The notes under the pieces were generated by a model, which was given only the letters and a program-made list of their open reading frames with translations, searched no databases and was not told the DNA's origin. DNA of 6,064 nt from an uncultured Roseburia sp. (GTDB lineage: Bacteria; Bacillota; Clostridia; Lachnospirales; Lachnospiraceae): the NCBI GenBank assembly GCA_905206195.1, contig CAJLGN010000100.1:1-6064 (forward strand), read 5' to 3'. This document shows, in pieces, positions 1-5,446 of this stretch; positions within the stretch are counted from its first letter, which is position 1, and each line of letters begins with the position of its first letter. Position numbers and translations under genes: made by a program.

Positions 1-830
1 GAGATGCTGAAATGATACCAGAGAAATTTGTGCAGGGTCGAGTACTTGTAGATCCAGATAATCTCGTCGATGGGTACAATCGCATTTCCATACACGGAAG
101 TCTCGATGAAAAAGTGCTCTGTGATGAACATATCCTCCGTTGCGAGCTGGGGTAAGGTTGCAAGCTCGTCCTCAGCCTGCTCCAAAAGCTTTTTCGGATT
201 CCCGAACAGCGCGAGTTCCTGACAGGGCGGGGAGAACACAGGAAATTTGATATAAAGAATAAAAAGAATCAGAGATATCAGAGCATATCCGCCGGTGCAA
301 AACAAGACGGCGTAGAGCGCGATATTTCCGAAGGTGTTGTAGTCCGGCTCACTGAGCACATAGGGGGAAACCTCATTGCGGATTCCATTTTCTGTCCAGT
401 TTAAATCGGTTGAGAGGTTGTTGAGCAGTGCCTCAAAGCTTTTGGGTGCGTGCAGGATCTTCCCGTTGAAGTCGGTATGTTCGATGACGGGGAGTCCCTG
501 CTCACTGGTATCCGGGGAGAGAAGGACGATGATGCACTTCTCGCCCCGCATTGTATAGTAGTAATAGCCTGTGATATTTCCGAGGAAGATCTGGGTGTAG
601 CCGGTAAATTTTAAATCAGAAAGACTCGCCTGCACGTAGGTGGTGCCGTCGCGGTAAGCGCTCTCAAGCGTGTCCGTCGGGGAGAGCGAATCAGGAAACA
701 GCGGTTCATCGAGAGAGAAAAGAAACCAGCACAAAACAAGTATGAGCAGATACAGGATAGGGGTGACCAATCTCCGCCTGTAGAAGGCTTTTATATTTTT
801 GGTGATATAGTTCTCATAATTTTCCGGCAT
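1..830 (-). CDS. Uncharacterised two-helix membrane protein, N-terminal 276 residues (C-terminus off the left edge)
   Basis: The frame is open on the minus strand from an ATG at 830 down to base 1, so the C-terminus is missing. The translation begins MPENYENYITKN. A basic stretch (RRR at 18-20) precedes a hydrophobic helix at about 21-40. A polar region follows at about 41-168, then a second helix at about 169-194 and a further soluble part to 276. By the positive-inside rule, the 41-168 domain should lie outside the cell and both ends inside. The last visible part (about 232-276) has alternating hydrophobic strands ending in IIWIYKYSTLHKF. This resembles from memory the PH-like, small DUF-type membrane proteins common in Lachnospiraceae (possibly DUF6709-like), but I cannot confirm the family and assign no function. 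The start is well supported: an in-frame TAG lies upstream with no other ATG/GTG/TTG between, and AGGAAAAGGA sits about 12 bases before the ATG. The gene is transcribed away from its plus-strand neighbour. Confidence 0.8.
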   Translation of the reverse strand, partial: MPENYENYITKNIKAFYRRRLVTPILYLLILVLCWFLFSLDEPLFPDSLSPTDTLESAYRDGTTYVQASLSDLKFTGYTQIFLGNITGYYYYTMRGEKCIIVLLSPDTSEQGLPVIEHTDFNGKILHAPKSFEALLNNLSTDLNWTENGIRNEVSPYVLSEPDYNTFGNIALYAVLFCTGGYALISLILFILYIKFPVFSPPCQELALFGNPKKLLEQAEDELATLPQLATEDMFITEHFFIETSVYGNAIVPIDEIIWIYKYSTLHKFLWYHFSI

Positions 831-885
831 AAATCGATAAAATCCTTTTCCTGTAGAATCAAGTAGTCTAAAATAAAACTACGGT

Positions 886-916
886 ATGACATAAGTATAC
901 GTGTTGCGGATAAAAT
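886..916 (+). promoter_or_regulatory. Weak candidate plus-strand promoter upstream of the DHFR-like gene
   Basis: ATGACA (886-891) and TAAAAT (911-916) resemble -35 and -10 boxes, but they are 19 bases apart, longer than the preferred 17. The pair overlaps the minus-strand promoter, so the two directions would compete for polymerase. I see no better plus-strand promoter between 831 and 1022. The remaining leader (about 923-1010) is G-rich and has no recognisable riboswitch or terminator. Treat this as a candidate only. Confidence 0.25.
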
Positions 917-922
917 AATCAA
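894..922 (-). promoter_or_regulatory. Sigma-A-type promoter of the minus-strand membrane protein gene
   Basis: Read on the minus strand, a -35 box TTGATT (plus-strand 917-922) is followed by exactly 17 bases and a -10 box TATACT (plus-strand 894-899). Both are close to the housekeeping consensus. Transcription would begin near 887, giving a leader of about 57 bases before the ATG at 830. The leader contains a small inverted repeat, GTAGT/ACTAC (863-867 and 878-882), of unknown meaning. Confidence 0.6.
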
Positions 923-1022
923 GCAGGTTTTCGTGGGCCGGGTGCGGGCGTGTGGAGAGAAATATATGTTTCGCCGGATGTCTGGATGATTTCAGTTTTT
1001 GTGAGAGGGAGTGCGTGTGATT

Positions 1023-1556
1023 ATGAGAAAAGTAGTGTTATATATTGCGATGAGCTTAGACGGGTATATTGCGGACCAAAACGGGGATGTCGCGTGGCTT
1101 GCGGGGGACGGAAGTGACAGCGCAAACGAGGGCAGCTATCCCGGATTTGTGGAGGGGATTGACACAGTGATTTTGGGGTACAGGACGTATCATCAGATCA
1201 CAACAGAGCTTTCCCCGGGAGAGTGGGTGTACAGTGGGATGAAAAGTTATGTCATGACACATAAAAAAATCCCATCCACGGAGGAGATCATATTTACGGA
1301 TAAGCCAGTGCGGGAACTGATCGGTGCACTTAAGGCGGAGAGCGGCAAAGACATCTGGATCTGCGGAGGCGCGTCTCTTGTGAACCAAATGCTCGCGGAG
1401 GGGCTCATAGATGAATTTTGTATTTCCGTGATTCCCACGATTTTGGGCGAAGGGATACGGTTGTTTGACCGACGCCCGGGCGCGGTTGAGTTGGAGTTCA
1501 TGTCTGTCCAGACATATAATGGAATCACAGATCTCGTGTACAGGCTGCGAAAATGA
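1023..1556 (+). CDS. Dihydrofolate-reductase-like oxidoreductase (RibD C-terminal domain family)
   Basis: The 177-residue protein is a single-domain member of the DHFR / RibD C-terminal superfamily, typical in length for the stand-alone bacterial type (YwjB/YyaP-like). Visible family marks are the N-terminal strand and loop YIAMSLDGYIAD (7-18), the DTVILGYRTY segment (47-56) that corresponds to the nucleotide-binding side of DHFR folds, the glycine motif ICGGASLV (113-120), and the late IPTILGEGIRLF segment (137-148). Family members bind NADPH, but most have no proven substrate; this is probably not the cell's essential folate reductase. I chose the ATG at 1023 because homologues as I recall them begin MRKV and because GAGAGGGAG ends about 11 bases upstream. 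In-frame GTGs at 1011 and 1017 are possible; 1017 has a tighter spacing to the same ribosome binding site. It is the first gene of a four-gene plus-strand run, with 81 bases before the next start. Confidence 0.88.
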   Translation: MRKVVLYIAMSLDGYIADQNGDVAWLAGDGSDSANEGSYPGFVEGIDTVILGYRTYHQITTELSPGEWVYSGMKSYVMTHKKIPSTEEIIFTDKPVRELIGALKAESGKDIWICGGASLVNQMLAEGLIDEFCISVIPTILGEGIRLFDRRPGAVELEFMSVQTYNGITDLVYRLRK

Positions 1557-1569
1557 GCGCGTCCCCGTC

Positions 1570-1598
1570 TTGATTTTGAGGAGAAAAATTGATAGTAT
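1570..1598 (+). promoter_or_regulatory. Candidate internal promoter for the methyltransferase-hslO-nadE genes
   Basis: In the 81-base gap after the DHFR-like gene, TTGATT (1570-1575) is followed by 17 bases and TAGTAT (1593-1598), a 4-of-6 match to the -10 consensus that keeps the T1, A2 and T6 positions. Transcription would begin near 1605, about 33 bases before the GTG start. No terminator hairpin precedes it, so it would add to read-through from the upstream gene and not replace it. Confidence 0.35.
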
Positions 1599-1637
1599 AG
1601 ATAGAAGTATTGCAGGAGTGGGAAAGCGGGTGAGAGC

Positions 1638-2432
1638 GTGGAGGCGTACAGCAGTTTTGCCCAGGTGTATGATCTTTTTATGGATGACGTACCCTATGAG
1701 GCGTGGAGCAGATATATTAAAAGCTTGCTGGAGGAATATGGAATCCGGGATGGGCTTGTGCTGGATCTCGGCTGTGGAACCGGGAGACTCACAAGACTTT
1801 TGTCGCAGGCCGGTTACGATATGATCGGGGTGGACAATTCTGTGGAGATGCTGGAGCTCGCCCGGGAGGCAGAGATTCGCGGAGAAGAGCTTTTGGAGGA
1901 GACGGGATTCGCGGCGCGACAGTCGAGACAGATTCTCTATCTCCTTCAGGATATGCGGGAGTTTGAGCTGTACGGCACAGTGCGCGCCGTGGTCAGCATC
2001 TGTGACGCTGTGAATTACATCACGGATGAGGCGGAGCTTTTGCAGGTGTTCCGGCTCGTGAACAATTATCTGGATCCACGGGGTATGTTTATCTTTGATC
2101 TGAACACAGTATATAAGTACAGGGAGCTTTTGGGGGAGGTCACCATCAGCGAGAACCGCCGGGAGGGCAGCTTTATCTGGAATAATTATTATGATGAGGA
2201 GAGCGGCATCAACGAGTATGATCTGACGCTTTTTATCCGTGAAAGGGACGACCTGTACCGGAAATATGAGGAGACGCACTACCAGAGAGCGTATGCGCTT
2301 GCAACAGTCGGGCGGCTGCTCACGGAGGCGGGGCTGGAATTTGTAGCAGCTTATGACGCGTTTACCAGAGATCCGGTGCACGCAGAGAGCGAGCGCATCT
2401 ATGTGATCGCGCGGGAATGCAAAAAGATGTGA
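1638..2432 (+). CDS. Class I SAM-dependent methyltransferase, substrate unknown
   Basis: The 264-residue protein has a Rossmann-type methyltransferase fold. Motif I, VLDLGCGTG (41-49), binds S-adenosylmethionine. The acidic residue at the end of strand 2 is D66 in GVDNS, expected to contact the ribose. QDM (104-106) matches the position near the adenine ring. VSICDAVNYI (119-128) and FIFDLNT (151-157) match strands 4 and 5. The second half, about 160-264, is a mixed region with many acidic and aromatic residues that probably forms the substrate side; nothing in it identifies the methyl acceptor. The start is GTG at 1638: the frame has an in-frame TAG at 1602 and no other start codon after it. 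The ribosome binding site is weak (GGTGAG about 3 bases upstream; a better AGGAG lies 19 bases upstream). The N-terminus AYSSFAQVYDLFMDDVPY is typical of the clostridial family. It sits between the DHFR-like gene and hslO, each 81 bases away. Confidence 0.9.
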   Translation: MEAYSSFAQVYDLFMDDVPYEAWSRYIKSLLEEYGIRDGLVLDLGCGTGRLTRLLSQAGYDMIGVDNSVEMLELAREAEIRGEELLEETGFAARQSRQILYLLQDMREFELYGTVRAVVSICDAVNYITDEAELLQVFRLVNNYLDPRGMFIFDLNTVYKYRELLGEVTISENRREGSFIWNNYYDEESGINEYDLTLFIRERDDLYRKYEETHYQRAYALATVGRLLTEAGLEFVAAYDAFTRDPVHAESERIYVIARECKKM

Positions 2433-2500
2433 TTGTCTGTGGTGATCGCAGAGGCAGACAGCAAACAGCAAACAGGGACACAGAGGGATATAGAAGACAC

Positions 2501-2510
2501 GGGGAGGAGA
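2501..2510 (+). promoter_or_regulatory. Ribosome binding site that fixes the hslO start
   Basis: The purine run GGGGAGGAGA lies just before the ATG at 2514. It supports that start over an in-frame TTG at 2433, which would add 27 polar residues unlike any Hsp33 N-terminus and would abut the preceding stop codon. Confidence 0.8.
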
Positions 2511-2513
2511 CAC

Positions 2514-3401
2514 ATGAACGATTATATTGTAAGGGCGACGGCGGCGGACGGCCAGATTCGGGCGTTCGCTATCACATCGAGAGCCCTGGTGGAGCAGGCG
2601 AGGCGTGATCATGGAACGAGTCCGGTCATCACGGCTGCGCTGGGCAGATTGCTCTCCGGGGCTGCCATGATGGGTTTGATGATGAAGAGCGAGAAGGATC
2701 TTCTCACGATTCGGATACAGTGCAGCGGACCGGCCAAGGGACTGACTGTGACCGCGGACGCGGCCGGCCACGTGAAGGGATTTCCGCTGGTCTCCGATGT
2801 GGAGCTTCCACTCAATGATGCTGGCAAATTGGATGTGGGCGGGGCGCTTTCTCTGGGCGTCATGAGTGTCATGAAGGACATGGGGCTAAAGGAGCCATAT
2901 GTGGGGCAGATTGCGCTCCAGACGGGGGAGATCGCGGAGGATCTGACCTACTATTTCGCCACGTCGGAGCAGGTGCCATCGGCGGTGGGACTTGGGGTTT
3001 TGGTGGATAGGGATTGTTCAGTTAGGCAGGCGGGTGGGTTTATCATCCAGCTCATGCCGTTTACGCAGGATGAGATCGTAAATCGGCTGGAGAAAAAGAT
3101 CACGGAGATCGCCTCCGTCACTGAGATGTTGGAGGAGGGCAACACTCCTGAGCAGATTCTTTCAATTGTGCTGGGAGAGTTCGGACTTGAGATCACGGAT
3201 ACCACAGAGGCATCCTTCCAGTGTGACTGCTCGAAGCAGAGGGTGTCGCGGGCGATCGCAAGCCTAAGCAAAAAGGATCTGGACGACATCATAAATGACG
3301 GGGAGTCCATCGAGGTAAAATGTCAGTTTTGTAACAAAGCATACCACTTTGAGGTGGAGGAGCTTAGGGAAATGCGCACCGGGGAAGGAAAAATGGTATG
3401 A
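2514..3401 (+). CDS. hslO: Hsp33, redox-regulated holdase chaperone
   Basis: Hsp33 is a cytosolic ATP-independent chaperone switched on when its C-terminal zinc cysteines are oxidised and the protein partly unfolds, protecting other proteins during oxidative stress with heat or bleach-like oxidants. The 295-residue length fits the family (E. coli about 292). The N-terminal core (about 1-180) begins MNDYIVRATAADGQIRAF and contains the conserved GRLLSGAAMMG and GGFIIQLMP segments. The C-terminal switch has all four zinc ligands: C237-x-C239, thirty residues, then C270-x-x-C273. This is the same spacing as in E. coli, so the redox sensor should be intact. Two further cysteines (one in QCSGPAK, one in RDCSVRQ) lie in the core. 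The start at 2514 is set by a strong ribosome binding site. The stop codon overlaps the nadE start as ATGA, so the two are probably translationally coupled. Confidence 0.97.
   Translation: MNDYIVRATAADGQIRAFAITSRALVEQARRDHGTSPVITAALGRLLSGAAMMGLMMKSEKDLLTIRIQCSGPAKGLTVTADAAGHVKGFPLVSDVELPLNDAGKLDVGGALSLGVMSVMKDMGLKEPYVGQIALQTGEIAEDLTYYFATSEQVPSAVGLGVLVDRDCSVRQAGGFIIQLMPFTQDEIVNRLEKKITEIASVTEMLEEGNTPEQILSIVLGEFGLEITDTTEASFQCDCSKQRVSRAIASLSKKDLDDIINDGESIEVKCQFCNKAYHFEVEELREMRTGEGKMV
3398..3401 (+). other. ATGA stop/start overlap joining hslO and nadE
   Basis: The nadE start ATG (3398-3400) and the hslO stop TGA (3399-3401) share bases. Such overlaps usually let a ribosome ending one gene restart on the next, so the two proteins are likely made from one message in a linked ratio. 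Confidence 0.85.
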
Positions 3402-5305
3402 GGGACGGATTTGTAAAGGTTGCGGCGGTGACACCGGCAATCCGAGTTGCGGATACAGATTACAATGCAGATGTGTTGTGCACGTGTATCGGGGAGGCGG
3501 CAGCTGAGGGAGCGAAGGTGATTGTGCTCCCGGAGCTTTGCATCACAGGATACACCTGCGGGGATTTGTTTTTGCAGGAGAAGCTTCTCGCCGGGGCAAA
3601 AGATGCGCTGCTTCGGATAGCAGGATTTACCGCTGGGATGGATGCGGTGATCCTTGTGGGGCTTCCGCTGTGCCATAATGGTAAGCTATATAATGTAGCG
3701 GCGGTGATAAGTGACGGTGAGGTGCTGGGGCTTGTGCCAAAGACCTATCTCCCCGCGTACAATGAATTCTACGAGACGCGCTATTTCACCCGCGGTATGG
3801 AAGATTCCGTGGAGTTCCTACTCGGGGAGAAGAACGTGCCGATGGGGACAAAGCTTTTGTTTGTCTGTCGCGCGATGTCGGCGCTCAAGATTGCAGTGGA
3901 GATCTGCGAGGATCTGTGGACGCCGGAACCGCCCGGCATCCGCCACGCAAGAAACGGGGCGACACTGTTGGTCAATCTCTCGGCGTCCAACGAGATCACC
4001 GGAAAGGATATCTACCGCAGAGAGCTGGTGCGCGGTCAGTCTGCGAGGCTTTTGTGCGGTTATGTCTACGCGAGTGCAGGGGGCGGAGAATCCACGCAGG
4101 ACGTCGTGTACTCCGGGCACAATCTGATTGCGGAGAACGGTCGGCTTTTGAGAGAGTCCGCCCGTTTTTTTAACGAGAGTATCTGGTCGGAGATCGACGT
4201 GGAGCGGCTGATTGCCGAGCGCAGGAGAATGACTACATTTGAGATGCGGGAGGACGGATACAAGGAGATTTTGTTTTCTTTAAAGGTAGAAGAAACCAGA
4301 CTGACCCGGAATATCGATCCGATGCCGTTCGTTCCGGGAGATCGGACAGAACGCGAAAGGCGCTGTGAGGAGATTCTCTCCATGCAGGCGATGGGGCTTA
4401 AGAAGCGTCTGGAGCACACGAATTGCAGGACTGCAGTCGTTGGGATATCAGGGGGACTGGACTCCACGCTGGCTTTGCTTGTCGTAGTGCGGGCATTTGA
4501 TCTACTTGGAATCCCACACAACCATATTAAGGCAGTCACAATGCCAGGTTTTGGCACCACAGGCAGGACGTACGACAACGCTGTGAACTTCATCCGCTCG
4601 CTGGGCACCGATTTTATGGAGGTGGATATCAAAGAGGCAGTTTTGGGGCACTTCCGCGACATCGGGCAGGATGCATCAGTCCATGATGTGACCTACGAGA
4701 ATGCACAGGCGCGGGAGCGGACCCAGATTCTGATGGATATCGCCAACCGGGTGGGAGGAATGGTCATCGGGACAGGTGATCTCTCGGAGCTTGCGCTGGG
4801 GTGGGCCACTTACAATGGGGATCACATGTCGATGTACGCGGTGAACAGTTCTGTCCCAAAGACACTTGTGCGTCATCTGGTGCAGTTTTACGCGGATACT
4901 TGCGGGGACTCCACGCTGACCAGGGTTCTGTTGGATGTGCTTGACACGCCGGTTTCTCCGGAACTTCTGCCCCCGGAGGAGGGAGAAATTTCGCAGAAGA
5001 CCGAAGATATTGTGGGACCTTACGAGCTTCACGACTTTTACTTGTACCACATGCTAAGGCAGAGCTGCGCCCCGGCGAAAATCTATCGTCTCGCGCGGAT
5101 CGCCTTTGCGGGAATCTATGATGATGCGACGATTTTAAAATGGCTGAAAACTTTTTACCACAGATTTTTCACACAGCAGTTCAAGCGCTCCTGCCTGCCG
5201 GATGGACCGAAGGTGGGGAGCGTTGCCGTTTCGCCGCGGGGAGATCTGCGCATGCCGTCGGACGCCTGTGCGCACATCTGGCTGGAAGAGCTTGCAGATT
5301 TGTAG
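3398..5305 (+). CDS. nadE: Glutamine-dependent NAD+ synthetase
   Basis: This cytosolic enzyme makes the last step of NAD+ synthesis: deamido-NAD+ plus ATP and glutamine give NAD+. The 635-residue, two-domain form is seen. The N-terminal nitrilase-type glutaminase (about 1-290) has the catalytic triad E46 (in LPELCITGYT), K115 (VPKTYLP) and C170 (EICEDLW). Each lies six residues before the positions I recall for the Mycobacterium tuberculosis enzyme (E52, K121, C176), so the domain looks complete. The C-terminal synthetase (about 320-635) has the ATP pyrophosphatase P-loop SGGLDS (351-356), followed by the GTGDLSELALGW region and the C-terminal HRFFTQQFKRSCLPDGPKV segment. Ammonia freed from glutamine passes to the second domain in this family. 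The ATG overlaps the hslO stop by four bases; its ribosome binding site GGGGAAGGAA (3381-3390) lies inside hslO. No terminator hairpin is visible after the TAG. Confidence 0.97.
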   Translation: MRDGFVKVAAVTPAIRVADTDYNADVLCTCIGEAAAEGAKVIVLPELCITGYTCGDLFLQEKLLAGAKDALLRIAGFTAGMDAVILVGLPLCHNGKLYNVAAVISDGEVLGLVPKTYLPAYNEFYETRYFTRGMEDSVEFLLGEKNVPMGTKLLFVCRAMSALKIAVEICEDLWTPEPPGIRHARNGATLLVNLSASNEITGKDIYRRELVRGQSARLLCGYVYASAGGGESTQDVVYSGHNLIAENGRLLRESARFFNESIWSEIDVERLIAERRRMTTFEMREDGYKEILFSLKVEETRLTRNIDPMPFVPGDRTERERRCEEILSMQAMGLKKRLEHTNCRTAVVGISGGLDSTLALLVVVRAFDLLGIPHNHIKAVTMPGFGTTGRTYDNAVNFIRSLGTDFMEVDIKEAVLGHFRDIGQDASVHDVTYENAQARERTQILMDIANRVGGMVIGTGDLSELALGWATYNGDHMSMYAVNSSVPKTLVRHLVQFYADTCGDSTLTRVLLDVLDTPVSPELLPPEEGEISQKTEDIVGPYELHDFYLYHMLRQSCAPAKIYRLARIAFAGIYDDATILKWLKTFYHRFFTQQFKRSCLPDGPKVGSVAVSPRGDLRMPSDACAHIWLEELADL

Positions 5306-5446
5306 GAGTGAGTGGGCAGTGAAAGGTGCATTGTGAATTTGGCTGCATCTAAATTGTTTGAAATAAATATATAATTTGAACAATAAATTAAATTGCGGGG
5401 AAAAATGCAGGAAAATTGTCGATGACTGTATGAAATGGAGGATATG
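5306..5446. other. AT-rich spacer between nadE and the aldo/keto reductase, with candidate promoter and dyad
   Basis: This 141-base gap holds no open reading frame that I can support. Its middle (about 5349-5395) is strongly AT-rich, unlike the genes either side. A perfect -10-like hexamer TATAAT is at 5370-5375, but no good -35 box lies 16-18 bases upstream. It sits inside an imperfect inverted repeat: ATTGTT (5353-5358) with AACAAT (5379-5384), and AAAT (5361-5364) with ATTT (5374-5377). The arrangement suits a promoter with an overlapping operator. It does not look like a terminator, since the stem is AT-rich and no T-run follows. Confidence 0.3.
5437..5441 (+). promoter_or_regulatory. Ribosome binding site of the aldo/keto reductase
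   Basis: GGAGG lies 5 bases before the ATG at 5447 and only 2 bases before the adjacent in-frame ATG at 5444. This favours 5447 as the start. Confidence 0.7.

Noticed and set aside
376..558. A short plus-strand frame inside the left-edge gene
   Set aside because: It lies opposite a 276-codon minus-strand frame with clear membrane helices, a promoter and a ribosome binding site, and has no such support itself.
831..1022. A riboswitch or small RNA in the divergent intergenic region
   Set aside because: I found no recognisable conserved core (such as folate/THF, SAM, FMN or NAD+ type leaders) and no terminator-antiterminator pair. The interval is short and explained by promoters and leaders.
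2433..2513. A 27-residue N-terminal extension of Hsp33 from a TTG at 2433
   Set aside because: The added residues are polar and unlike Hsp33, the TTG directly follows the previous stop codon without its own ribosome binding site, and the ATG at 2514 has a strong one.
1056..2771. A 571-codon open frame on the minus strand, opposite the DHFR-like, methyltransferase and early hslO genes
   Set aside because: The three plus-strand genes are all in the same frame (starts 1023, 1638 and 2514 are all divisible by 3), and this antisense frame is in codon register with them. Its stops can arise only where the sense genes use TTA, CTA or TCA codons, which are scarce here; it ends exactly at a sense TTA (1056-1058). 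The translation is rich in His, Arg, Cys and Ile with no recognisable domain, while the sense proteins have clear family motifs.
4066..4662. A 198-codon minus-strand frame opposite nadE
   Set aside because: The translation is serine- and arginine-rich with no domain, and the sense strand carries the NAD+ synthetase P-loop and surrounding conserved sequence.
5306..5446. A terminator for the nadE operon
   Set aside because: There is no GC-rich hairpin followed by a T-run. The only inverted repeat is AT-rich, interrupted, and followed by AAATTA and a G-run.
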